Shown piece after piece: positions 6,110 through 12,686 of a stretch of 13,857 nucleotides of DNA. A model generated the notes under the pieces. The model had not been told where the DNA came from. It saw only the letters and a list, made by a program, of their open reading frames with translations, and searched no databases. The stretch comes from Methylocystaceae bacterium (lineage in GTDB: Bacteria; Pseudomonadota; Alphaproteobacteria; Rhizobiales; Beijerinckiaceae). The translations under genes and the position numbers were made by a program. Location: the NCBI GenBank assembly GCA_003105285.1, contig PQAN01000405.1, positions 1 to 13,857 on the forward strand, in the 5' to 3' direction. Each line of letters begins with the position of its first letter. The stretch's first letter is position 1.

Positions 6110-7279
6110 ATGGCCGCCGCTCCCGTCATCGTCGTCGGCGCCGGAATCGGCGGGCTCGCCGCCGCAATCGCGCTGACGCGAGCCGGCCGGCGCGTGCTGA
6201 CGCTCGAACGCGCCGAAAAAATCGAAGAGGTCGGAGCCGGGCTGCAGATTTCCCCCAACGCCGGGCGCGTGCTGCAGGAGTTCGGACTCTCCCCGGCTTT
6301 GGAGAAGATCGCCCTGGAGCCGCACGCCCTCGATATTCGGCGCGCCGCCGATGGCGCGACGCTCGCCCGGTTGCCGCTCGCCGCGGCGCGAAGCCGCTGG
6401 GGCGCTCCCTTCAGGGTCTTCCACCGCGCCGATCTGCAAAATGCGCTGCTCGAAAAGGCTCTGAGCCTCGGCGCGACCGTCCGCACCGGCGTTCGCTGCT
6501 CCGGTTTCTCCCAGGACGAAGACGGCGTGCGGCTGATTGTTCATTCCGAGAGCGGCGAGGAGACGCTCGACGCAGAAGCGGTCATCGGCGCGGACGGATT
6601 GCGCTCGTCGATCCGCTCCGGCCTGCGGCTTTGCGAAAACGACGAGCCGATCGATCTGGGCCTGACCGCCTGGCGCGCGCTGTTTCCCATCGAGACCGCG
6701 CCCGCCTCGCTGCGCGAGCGCGCCACGCATTTGTGGCTCGGGCCCGGCGCGCATATCGTCCATTATCCTTTGCGCGACGCCTCGATCGTCAGCGCGGTGG
6801 CGATCATCGAGGGCGCGACGGCGCCGGCCGAGTCTTTGAACGGCGAGGAACTCGCCCGCGCCATCGGCTTTGAGCGTTGGAACGCGGATTTGCGCGCGCT
6901 GATCGAGGCCGCGCCGGCTTGGCGCCGCTGGCCGCTGTTCGGCAGGCCGGAACTCGTCCGCTGGAGCCGCGGCCGCGTGACTCTGCTCGGCGACGCGGCG
7001 CATCCGATGACGCCCTTCCTCGCGCAAGGCGCGGCGCAAGCGATCGAGGATGCGGCGGCGCTCGGCCGCGCGTTCGAACCCGGCGGACAGTCGGTCGAGG
7101 CGGCTCTCGACGCCTATCAAGCCGCTCGCACGCAACGCGCCATAAAAATCCAGCGCGGCTCGCGGCGGCAAGGCTTCTATTTTCATATGAGCGGCCCTGC
7201 GGCCGTCGCGCGCGACCTCGCGATTCGCGCGCTCGGCGGCGCTGGAATGCTGGCGCGCAACGCCTGGCTCTATCGTTAG
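6110..7279 (+). CDS. FAD-dependent monooxygenase (salicylate hydroxylase-like)
   Basis: A 389-residue single-component flavoprotein hydroxylase of the PHBH fold group. It would use FAD and NAD(P)H to insert one oxygen atom into an aromatic or related substrate. Three family motifs are visible: Gly10-Ala-Gly-Ile-Gly-Gly15 for FAD ADP binding, Gly160-Ala-Asp162-Gly163-Leu-Arg (DG motif), and Gly294-Asp295-Ala-Ala-His-Pro-Met (GD motif), followed by Gly-Ala-Ala-Gln-Ala-Ile-Glu-Asp. The overall pattern resembles salicylate or 6-hydroxynicotinate 3-monooxygenase-like proteins; the true substrate is unknown. No ring-cleavage or transport genes are nearby. ATG 6110 is ten bases after the zinc-finger stop codon with a weak ribosome binding site, which suggests translational coupling. 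Its TAG stop lies at the boundary of a palindromic repeat. Confidence 0.92.
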   Translation: MAAAPVIVVGAGIGGLAAAIALTRAGRRVLTLERAEKIEEVGAGLQISPNAGRVLQEFGLSPALEKIALEPHALDIRRAADGATLARLPLAAARSRWGAPFRVFHRADLQNALLEKALSLGATVRTGVRCSGFSQDEDGVRLIVHSESGEETLDAEAVIGADGLRSSIRSGLRLCENDEPIDLGLTAWRALFPIETAPASLRERATHLWLGPGAHIVHYPLRDASIVSAVAIIEGATAPAESLNGEELARAIGFERWNADLRALIEAAPAWRRWPLFGRPELVRWSRGRVTLLGDAAHPMTPFLAQGAAQAIEDAAALGRAFEPGGQSVEAALDAYQAARTQRAIKIQRGSRRQGFYFHMSGPAAVARDLAIRALGGAGMLARNAWLYR

Positions 7280-7380
7280 AGTCTTTCGGTATTTCATTGA
7301 AACACGGAAAGACTCCAGCTTCTTGTTTTGACGCGTCTCCGACGCCGAAGCGGCTTCCACTTCGGCTGGAAACGCTCTAG
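7279..7380. repeat. Composite palindromic repeat, two hairpins
   Basis: The first hairpin pairs GAGTCTTTC (7279-7287) with GAAAGACTC (7307-7315), with an inner TTTCATTGAAA palindrome. The second pairs GCCGAAG (7344-7350) with CTTCGGC (7360-7366). The block ends in GAAACGCTCTAG. The arrangement, with AGAGTC at one end and CGCTCT at the other, looks like the roughly 100-base mosaic intergenic elements dispersed in Hyphomicrobiales genomes. It fills the gap between the convergent monooxygenase and TMEM175 genes and may act as a two-way terminator. Confidence 0.7.
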
Positions 7381-7392
7381 CGGAAGGAGCAA

Positions 7393-7983
7393 CTAAGAGG
7401 CGTCGCCCCCCTCCCCTACCAGCCGTTCGATGCGCGGATCGGGCGCGAGCCACATCAAGGCGACAAGCACATAGATGGCGATGGCGAACCAGGGCGACGC
7501 GAAGGCTGCGGCGAGGGCGAGGGCGTAGAGCGCGATGGACATTTTGCCCTTGACGTCGCGCCCGAGCGCGCCGGCGAGAACGGAGGCCCCGCCTTCGGCG
7601 CGAATGATCGCCAGCGTCAGCAGATAATAGGCGATCGCCGGCATGAGCAGCGCCACGCCGTACAAAATAGTGGGCGCGAGGGCGAAATGATTGTCCGCCA
7701 TCCAGGCCGTGGCGAAGGGAATGAGCGACAGCCAGAACAGAAGATGCGTATTCGCCCACAGGACGAGCCCGTTCACCCGCGCGACCGTATAGAGCAGGTG
7801 ATGGTGATTGTTCCAATAGATCGCGATATAGAGGAAACTCAGCACATAGCTCGCGAAGGTCGGAACGAGCGCGACGAGAGCGGCCCATTCGGCGCTGTGC
7901 GGCGCCTTCAGCTCCAGAACCATGATCGTGATGATGATCGCGACGACGCCGTCGCTGAACGCCCCGAGACGGTCTTTTTCCAA
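7393..7983 (-). CDS. TMEM175 family membrane channel protein
   Basis: A 196-residue integral membrane protein of the TMEM175 (DUF1211) family, whose bacterial members form tetrameric potassium-permeable channels. The signature is at the N-terminus: Arg5-Leu-Gly-Ala-Phe9-Ser10-Asp11-Gly12 and then Ala-Ile-Ile-Ile-Thr19. Hydrophobic stretches near residues 12-25, 36-57, 73-95, 103-127 and 147-178 fit the six-helix family topology, the last probably being two helices. Tyr56-Trp-Asn-Asn-His-His-His62 lies at the end of the second stretch. The start codon is TTG at 7983, supported by AAGGAGG seven bases upstream and by the FSD motif lying right after it; no suitable ATG exists. The gene diverges from mipA/ompV and converges on the monooxygenase. 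Confidence 0.9.
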   Translation of the reverse strand: MEKDRLGAFSDGVVAIIITIMVLELKAPHSAEWAALVALVPTFASYVLSFLYIAIYWNNHHHLLYTVARVNGLVLWANTHLLFWLSLIPFATAWMADNHFALAPTILYGVALLMPAIAYYLLTLAIIRAEGGASVLAGALGRDVKGKMSIALYALALAAAFASPWFAIAIYVLVALMWLAPDPRIERLVGEGGDAS

Positions 7984-8050
7984 AGTTGCGCCTCCTTCTC
8001 CGGCGGATGTGGACGAATGGCGCCGAAAAAGCGGCGCCGGCGCCCGGGTC

Positions 8051-8080
8051 TTGGCAGATTCGTCCGTGGACTGCTATGGA
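8051..8080 (+). promoter_or_regulatory. Candidate sigma-70-type promoter for the MipA/OmpV gene
   Basis: TTGGCA (8051-8056), an 18-base spacer and TATGGA (8075-8080) give a reasonable -35/-10 pair 36 bases before the TTG start at 8116. It lies in the 132-base divergent region. The match is by eye only. Confidence 0.4.
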
Positions 8081-8115
8081 TAACGAATCTTTTTCTCGGT
8101 AATGAAGGATTAACC

Positions 8116-8952
8116 TTGCCGCCGGTCCCGCGCCACAAGCTTTTCCGCCTCGCGGCCTGCTTGGCTGTCGCCGTCGGCGCCCCCGGCGCGCGGGCGGCCG
8201 ACCCCGAGCCCGCGCCGGCCCCGCAGGCGAGCGCCGAAGACGGATGGATCGTGACGCTGCGCGGCATCGCCGCCGTGTCGCCGAGCTTCCCCGGTTCGGG
8301 ACGCCTGCGTCCCTATCCTTTTCCGTCGATCAGCTTTCGCCGCATCGGCGAGCCGGAAATATTCTCGACGCCCGATGATGGATTCGGCTTCGCGCTGATC
8401 GACGTCGGCGGCTTTCGCGCCGGTCCGGTCGCCAATTTCGTGTTCAAGCGCGGGCAGCGCGACGGGCTTTTCGGCGTTCACACGGTCGAACTCGCGCATG
8501 AGGTCGGCGGCTTCGCGGAATTCTCGGCGGGGGGGCATTTCCGCTCGCGCGCCGAATTGCGCCAGGGAATCGACGGCCACAAGGGATTTGTCGCGGCGCT
8601 CGGAGCGGATCTCTACGGCGGCGACGGACGGGCGACGCTGTCGATCGGGCCCCGCATCAGCATCGGCGACAATCGCTACGCCAACGCCTATTTTTCGGTG
8701 ACGCCGTTCGAGGCGGCGTTGAACGGGCAGCTCACGCCCTATGAGGCGACAGGCGGCTTCACCTCGGCGGGCGCTCTCGCCACCTTCCGCTATGAATTCA
8801 CCAAGGACACGAACGCCACTTTCTATGGCGGGCTGCAGCGTTTGACCGGCAGCGTCGGCTCGAGCCCCATCCCCGAGATCGTGGGATCGCGCAACCAATT
8901 CACCGCCGGCGTCTCGATCGCGCGGTCCTTCGAAATTCGCGGATTGTGGTGA
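8116..8952 (+). CDS. MipA/OmpV family outer-membrane protein
   Basis: A 278-residue exported beta-barrel protein of the MipA/OmpV family. MipA scaffolds murein-synthesising enzymes in Escherichia coli and OmpV is a Vibrio outer-membrane protein, but most members have no assigned role. The start is TTG 8116: GAAGGA lies six bases upstream, and this start gives a clean signal peptide (His-Lys-Leu-Phe-Arg, a hydrophobic core, then Gly-Ala-Arg-Ala before Ala-Asp). The frame is open further back, with an ATG at 8017, but that N-terminus is a poor signal sequence and has no ribosome binding site. The mature part has the family pattern: a Val-Ser-Pro-Ser-Phe-Pro-Gly-Ser stretch near the start, then alternating strands rich in Gly, Phe and Tyr, ending Arg-Ser-Phe-Glu-Ile-Arg-Gly-Leu-Trp with the aromatic C-terminus typical of barrels. 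Confidence 0.9.
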   Translation: MPPVPRHKLFRLAACLAVAVGAPGARAADPEPAPAPQASAEDGWIVTLRGIAAVSPSFPGSGRLRPYPFPSISFRRIGEPEIFSTPDDGFGFALIDVGGFRAGPVANFVFKRGQRDGLFGVHTVELAHEVGGFAEFSAGGHFRSRAELRQGIDGHKGFVAALGADLYGGDGRATLSIGPRISIGDNRYANAYFSVTPFEAALNGQLTPYEATGGFTSAGALATFRYEFTKDTNATFYGGLQRLTGSVGSSPIPEIVGSRNQFTAGVSIARSFEIRGLW

Positions 8953-8953
8953 T

Positions 8954-8971
8954 GCGAGCCTGAAGGCTCGC
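8954..8971. terminator. Hairpin between convergent mipA/ompV and KAS III genes
   Basis: GCGAGCC, loop TGAA, GGCTCGC: a perfect 7-bp stem filling the 23-base gap between the two converging stop codons. It is probably a shared terminator although neither side has a real T-run. The same hairpin, with a compensating base-pair change, occurs at 11914-11931. Confidence 0.55.
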
Positions 8972-8975
8972 CTTA

Positions 8976-9959
8976 TCACCATCTGACGACGGCGCCGCCC
9001 CAGGTCATGCCGGCGCCGATCGCCATCATGGAAATCACGTCGCCGCGCTTCAGGCGACCGGCCCGGTTCGCCTCGTCCAGCGTGATCGGCAGCGAGGCGC
9101 TCGACGTATTGCCAAAGCGGGCGATGTTCATCCAGCATTTCTCGAACGGGATATCCAGTCCCTTCAACACGGACTCGATGATGCGCGCATTCGCTTGATG
9201 AGCGATGACATGGTCGACGTCCCTCGCCGTCAGTCCGGCGAGACCGAGCGTCTCGGCGACGATCTCGGGCAGGAGGCGCGTCGCCACCTTATAGACCTCG
9301 CGGCCGCGCATTTTGATCTTGTGGCGGTTGCTTTGCAGCACCTCCTCGGAAAAAGGCTGCAGGCTGCCGCCGCCGTAAATGCCCAAAATGCCGGTCATGG
9401 CGCCGTCGGTGCGCAATTTCGTCGCCAGCACGCCGCGCCCTTCATCCTCTCCGGGACCGAGCACCATCGCGCCGGCCCCGTCGCCGAACAGCACGCAGGT
9501 CTCGCGATTGGTCCAGTCGACGACGCGGCTCAAGGTCTCGGCGCCGATGACGAGGGCGCGGCGAACCTTGCCGGTCTTGATGAACTGGTCGGCGATCGAC
9601 AGTCCATAGAGCGAACCGGCGCAGGCGGCCGAAACATCGAAGGCGAAAGCATTGGCGGCGCCGATCTTGGCCTGCACGAAAGCGGCGCAGGAGGGGGTCG
9701 GCGTATCGCCCGTGACGGTGCCGACGATGACGAGGTCGAGCTCGGCCGCTTCGACGCCCGCCAACTCCAAGGCGTTGCGCGCCGCCGCCGCCGCCATGTC
9801 GGACGTGGCCTCGCCCGGCTCGGCGATGCGACGCTCCTCGATCCCGGTTCGGCTGACGATCCAAGGCCCGTTGGTCGCGACCATTTTTTCGAGATCGGAA
9901 TTGGTCAGCACTCGCGCAGGCGCATAGGATCCAGTTCCCAGGATGACGGTTCTGAGCAA
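8976..9959 (-). CDS. Beta-ketoacyl-ACP synthase III family protein
   Basis: A 327-residue thiolase-fold protein of the KAS III (FabH) family, which condenses an acyl-CoA with malonyl-ACP to begin fatty acid synthesis. The triad is intact: Cys113 in Ser-Ala-Ala-Cys-Ala-Gly, His254 in His-Gln-Ala-Asn, and Asn284 in Gly-Asn-Thr-Ser-Ser. Length is normal. The substrate-tunnel segment that usually reads Ser-Asp-Glu-Trp is Asn30-Gly-Pro-Trp33 here. The start is TTG at 9959, giving the expected Leu-Arg-Thr-Val-Ile-Leu-Gly-Thr-Gly N-terminus; a purine-rich AAAGGG lies about 10 bases upstream, and the nearby ATG at 9978 is in another frame. The usual alphaproteobacterial partners plsX and ihfA are not next to it. 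It may therefore be a second KAS III with a specialised role, so I leave the symbol empty. Confidence 0.92.
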   Translation of the reverse strand: MLRTVILGTGSYAPARVLTNSDLEKMVATNGPWIVSRTGIEERRIAEPGEATSDMAAAAARNALELAGVEAAELDLVIVGTVTGDTPTPSCAAFVQAKIGAANAFAFDVSAACAGSLYGLSIADQFIKTGKVRRALVIGAETLSRVVDWTNRETCVLFGDGAGAMVLGPGEDEGRGVLATKLRTDGAMTGILGIYGGGSLQPFSEEVLQSNRHKIKMRGREVYKVATRLLPEIVAETLGLAGLTARDVDHVIAHQANARIIESVLKGLDIPFEKCWMNIARFGNTSSASLPITLDEANRAGRLKRGDVISMMAIGAGMTWGGAVVRW

Positions 9960-9960
9960 A

Positions 9961-9970
9961 GGCGATCGCC
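9961..9970. other. GGCGATCGCC palindrome at the KAS III 5' edge
   Basis: A perfect 10-base palindrome lies immediately before the TTG start of the KAS III gene and overlaps the region where its ribosome binding site must be. It could form a small structure or be chance. The rest of the 203-base divergent gap up to the rimO start has no clear promoter or other feature that I can identify. Confidence 0.3.
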
Positions 9971-10162
9971 CTTTCCATGAAAGCAGCCGGCCGAGCAGGC
10001 GGGGAGAAACGCGGCTCGTCGAGCCTATGAGCTCGGCAGTTCGAGACTCTTGCCTATACAGAGTTTGGCCGGCGGTGAACCTTAAAAGTTGGTAATCCCC
10101 AGGCCGAGCTCACGCTAGCGCGGCGGTTGCCATGGCTTTCTCGACGTGGCAAGCGTCTCGCC

Positions 10163-11533
10163 ATGCAAGACGCCAAGGCGACCGCCTCCTCCGCCGCGCC
10201 CGCGCAAAACGACGCGCCGCGCATCTCCTTCGTTTCGCTCGGCTGCCCGAAGGCGCTGGTCGACAGCGAGCGCATTCTCACGAGACTGCGCGCCGAAGGC
10301 TACGAGCTCTCGCGCACGCACGCCGGAGCCGATGTCGTCGTCGTCAACACATGCGGCTTTCTCGACAGCGCCAAGGCGGAATCGCTCGAGGCCATCGGCG
10401 CGGCGCTGAAGGAGAATGGGAAGGTCGTCGTGACTGGCTGCATGGGCGCCGAGCCCGAGGCGATCACGGAACGCTTCCCCAATGTGCTGGCGATCACCAA
10501 GCCGCAAGATTACGAGAGCGTCCTCGAGGCCGTGCACGCCGCCGCAGCGCCCGGCCACGACCCGTTTCTCGACCTCGTCCCCGAGCAGGGCGTGAAGCTG
10601 ACGCCGCGCCACTACGCCTATCTGAAGATTTCGGAAGGCTGCGACAATTCCTGCTCCTTCTGCATCATCCCGCAATTGCGCGGGCCGCTCGTCTCGCGTC
10701 CGGCCGGCGACGTGCTGCGCGAGGCGGAAAAGCTCGTTTCCGCCGGCGTCGAGGAACTGCTGGTCATCTCGCAGGATACGAGCGCCTACGGGCGCGACCT
10801 GCGCTATGCCGAGAGCGCCTATCAGGACCGCAGCGTGCGCGCGCGCTTTCTCGACCTCGCGCGCGAACTCGGCTCGCTCGGCGTCTGGGTGCGGCTGCAC
10901 TATGTCTATCCCTATCCGCATGTCGACGAGGTCATCGAGCTGATGGCGGAGGGCAACGTCCTGCCCTATCTCGACATCCCCTTCCAGCATGCGGCGCCCT
11001 CGGTGCTAAAGGCGATGAAGCGCCCGGCCAACGACGAAAAAACGCTGGACCGCATCCGAGCGTGGCGGCGGGCCTGCCCCGATCTGACGCTGCGCTCGAC
11101 CTTCATCGTCGGCTTCCCGGGCGAAACGGAAGAAGACTTCGCCTATCTGCTCGATTGGCTGGAGGAAGCGGAGATCGACCGCGCCGGCGCCTTCCAATAT
11201 GAGGCGGTGAACGGCGCGAGAGCCAATGATCTGCCGCTCGCCGTCGTCCCGCCGGAGGTGAAGGCCGCCCGCTGGAAACGCTTCATGGAGCGCCAGCAGA
11301 AGGTGAGCGCGCGCCTCGCGCGCAAGAAGATCGGCCGGCGGCTGCAAGTCATCATCGACGAACCGGGCGGCGGCGCGAATACTGCGCCCGCCAAGGGACG
11401 CAGCAAGGCGGACGCGCCGGGGATCGACGGCGCCGTCTATGTGTCCTCCCGCCGCCCCTTGCGCGCCGGCGACATCGTGACGGTGAAGATCGACCGCGCC
11501 GACGCCTATGACCTCCATGGCGCGGCGGTGTGA
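10163..11533 (+). CDS. rimO: Ribosomal protein S12 methylthiotransferase RimO
   Basis: A 456-residue radical SAM enzyme that adds a methylthio group to an aspartate of ribosomal protein S12. Domains in order: an N-terminal UPF0004 domain with three cluster cysteines, Cys28 (Ser-Leu-Gly-Cys-Pro-Lys), Cys64 (Asn-Thr-Cys-Gly-Phe) and Cys93 (Gly-Cys-Met-Gly); a radical SAM core with Cys160-X3-Cys164-X2-Cys167 after Lys-Ile-Ser-Glu-Gly; and a C-terminal TRAM domain over roughly the last 85 residues. The motifs Pro-Lys-Ala-Leu-Val-Asp-Ser-Glu and Pro-Tyr-Leu-Asp-Ile-Pro-Phe-Gln-His favour RimO over MiaB. ATG 10163 is the best start although no clear Shine-Dalgarno sequence precedes it; a TTG at 10127 in frame would add 12 residues. 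The gene is divergent from KAS III. Confidence 0.95.
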   Translation: MQDAKATASSAAPAQNDAPRISFVSLGCPKALVDSERILTRLRAEGYELSRTHAGADVVVVNTCGFLDSAKAESLEAIGAALKENGKVVVTGCMGAEPEAITERFPNVLAITKPQDYESVLEAVHAAAAPGHDPFLDLVPEQGVKLTPRHYAYLKISEGCDNSCSFCIIPQLRGPLVSRPAGDVLREAEKLVSAGVEELLVISQDTSAYGRDLRYAESAYQDRSVRARFLDLARELGSLGVWVRLHYVYPYPHVDEVIELMAEGNVLPYLDIPFQHAAPSVLKAMKRPANDEKTLDRIRAWRRACPDLTLRSTFIVGFPGETEEDFAYLLDWLEEAEIDRAGAFQYEAVNGARANDLPLAVVPPEVKAARWKRFMERQQKVSARLARKKIGRRLQVIIDEPGGGANTAPAKGRSKADAPGIDGAVYVSSRRPLRAGDIVTVKIDRADAYDLHGAAV

Positions 11534-11566
11534 GGCGGCGCGATTGTGCTATGATCGAAAAAATTG

Positions 11567-11615
11567 CCCCTCCCCAACCCTCTCCCGCGATAGCGAGGAA
11601 GGGACAGGGAGGGGG
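11567..11615. repeat. CCCCTCCCC / GGGAGGGGG inverted repeat
   Basis: A CCCCTCCCCAACCCTCTCCCGC left arm faces a GCGAGGAAGGGACAGGGAGGGGG right arm across GATA, giving an imperfect long hairpin. This pyrimidine/purine mirror pattern is a common dispersed palindromic element. It lies between rimO and the small membrane protein gene, just before the latter's ribosome binding site, and may end the rimO transcript or affect the next gene. Confidence 0.6.
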
Positions 11616-11642
11616 AAAGACAACAGCAGAGGAGCCGCCGTC

Positions 11643-11906
11643 ATGAGCGACGAGCAACCCGAGAAACCCCGCCCTTCGTCCTTCGTCAGCCCGCAGCTCT
11701 ATATTTTTGCGGCGATCGTCGTCGCGGTGTGGATCTTCGTCACCTTCTTCTACCGCAATCCCTACCAGCAGGCGGTGTCGTTCGACTATTACGACAAGCA
11801 CCCCTACGACGAGGCGACGATCTGGGCCTATGTGCTGATCGTCGTGCCGCTCATCGGATTGGGCGCGCTGTTGGTATGGGTCAATCGGCGCAAGGCCGGG
11901 CGATAG
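11643..11906 (+). CDS. Small two-helix membrane protein (87 aa), hypothetical
   Basis: I do not recognise a named family. The start is well supported: GAGGAG lies eight bases before ATG 11643. The protein has a short, charged, proline-rich N-terminus (residues 1-17), a first transmembrane helix at about 19-36, a 23-residue loop rich in Tyr and Asp (Phe47-Asp-Tyr-Tyr-Asp-Lys-His-Pro-Tyr-Asp), a second helix at about 60-79, and a basic tail (Asn-Arg-Arg-Lys-Ala-Gly-Arg). The basic tail suggests that both ends are cytoplasmic and the acidic aromatic loop is periplasmic. It follows rimO by 109 bases with a palindromic element between, so it may or may not share its transcript. Its last 26 bases overlap the 3' end of nadD on the other strand. 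Confidence 0.75.
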   Translation: MSDEQPEKPRPSSFVSPQLYIFAAIVVAVWIFVTFFYRNPYQQAVSFDYYDKHPYDEATIWAYVLIVVPLIGLGALLVWVNRRKAGR

Positions 11907-12540
11907 GCTGGATGCGGGCCTGAAGGCCCGCGGTCCGATCCGCGCGTCTGGACCGCGAGCGGCGCAGCGCCGTGGAGGATTGCGCGATACGCGGTCCGTG
12001 CAGATAGACGAAAGCCGGCGGACGCCTGTTCGCGAGCAGCGGCGCGTCGCTCTCCCCGACGCGGGCGAAGGCGAAACGCTGCGCCGCTTTGGCGGCCATG
12101 GCTTTGAATGTCGCGCCGGGACGATCGAAGACGGCGATCGGCGTCGTCCGCACGATCTCGTCCCAGTGGCGCCAGCGATCGAATTGCAGGAGATTGTCGG
12201 CGCCCATGATCCATACGAAGCGCACGCCGGGACAATGCCGATGCAGATAGCGCAAGGTGTCGGCCGTATATCTCGCGCCGATCCGCGCCTCGAGGCCAGT
12301 CACGACGATGCGCGGATCACGCGCGAGCCTCTTCGCCGCAGCGATGCGTTCGGCGAGCGGGCGCAGGCCTTTCGTTTCCTTCAGCGGATTGCCGGGCGTC
12401 GCCAGCCACCAGAGACGATCGAGCCGCAAGCGTCGCAGCGCGACGCGCGAAACGTGGAGATGGCCCTCGTGAGGCGGATCGAACGAGCCGCCGAACAGGC
12501 CGATGCGCATTCCGGGCGCATGCGGCGGCAGACGGATCAC
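11881..12540 (-). CDS. nadD: Nicotinate-nucleotide adenylyltransferase
   Basis: A 219-residue nucleotidyltransferase that makes nicotinic acid adenine dinucleotide in NAD synthesis. Landmarks are Gly17-Gly-Ser-Phe-Asp-Pro-Pro-His24-Glu-Gly-His27 (the family GGxFxPxHxGH motif) and, near the C-terminus, Ser-Ser-Thr-Ala-Leu-Arg, the usual SSTxIR-type motif. I chose GTG 12540, which has GGAG eight bases upstream and matches the extended Pro-Pro-His-X-Pro-Gly N-terminus of alphaproteobacterial homologues; ATG 12510 is a possible shorter start. The C-terminal tail after the SSTALR motif is odd: it is arginine-rich, its middle is encoded by the palindromic element at 11914-11957, and its last eight codons plus the stop overlap the end of the convergent membrane protein gene. 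nadD follows proA on the same strand, as is usual in this class, but rsfS, the usual next gene, is absent. Confidence 0.93.
   Translation of the reverse strand: MIRLPPHAPGMRIGLFGGSFDPPHEGHLHVSRVALRRLRLDRLWWLATPGNPLKETKGLRPLAERIAAAKRLARDPRIVVTGLEARIGARYTADTLRYLHRHCPGVRFVWIMGADNLLQFDRWRHWDEIVRTTPIAVFDRPGATFKAMAAKAAQRFAFARVGESDAPLLANRRPPAFVYLHGPRIAQSSTALRRSRSRRADRTAGLQARIQPIARPCAD
11914..11957. repeat. Palindromic element with two overlapping stems
   Basis: GCGGGCC-TGAA-GGCCCGC (11914-11931) forms a perfect 7-bp hairpin eight bases after the stop of the small membrane protein. CGCGGTCC (11929-11936) can instead pair with GGACCGCG (11950-11957), so the two stems compete. A further GGCGC-A-GCGCC lies at 11961-11971. 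It is the sister of the hairpin at 8954-8971. It probably ends transcription of the plus-strand gene, yet it lies inside the nadD reading frame on the other strand. Confidence 0.65.
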
Positions 12541-12575
12541 GCCGCCTTCTCCGAAATCTCGAAAGGCTCGCGTCC

Positions 12576-12686
12576 CTTCTCCCGTTTGCGGGAGAAGACG
12601 GAAAAACTCTCCGATCGCTCCGGCGCGGCGCCGCCCTCATCCGACCCGGCTTCGTCGGGCCGCCTTCTCCCGCAAGCGGGAGAAGG
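12576..12686. repeat. Paired palindromic repeat between proA and nadD
   Basis: Two hairpins of the same type bracket about 65 bases: CTTCTCCCG-TTTG-CGGGAGAAG at 12576-12597 and CCTTCTCCCGC-AA-GCGGGAGAAGG at 12663-12686. The CCTTCTCCCGCAAGCGGGAGAAGG type is a common REP-like element in Hyphomicrobiales genomes, often found in pairs. A further GCGCA-TGAAGAT-TGCGC stem lies at 12691-12707. The block fills most of the 178-base gap between proA and nadD and could separate their expression. Confidence 0.75.

Noticed and set aside
5960..7888. 642-codon minus-strand frame opposite the monooxygenase and into TMEM175
   Set aside because: It spans two unrelated conserved genes and a palindromic repeat, so it is a shadow frame.
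12576..12686. Possible CRISPR-like repeat pair between proA and nadD
   Set aside because: There are only two units, each internally palindromic with different loops, and no cas genes; this fits a REP-like pair.
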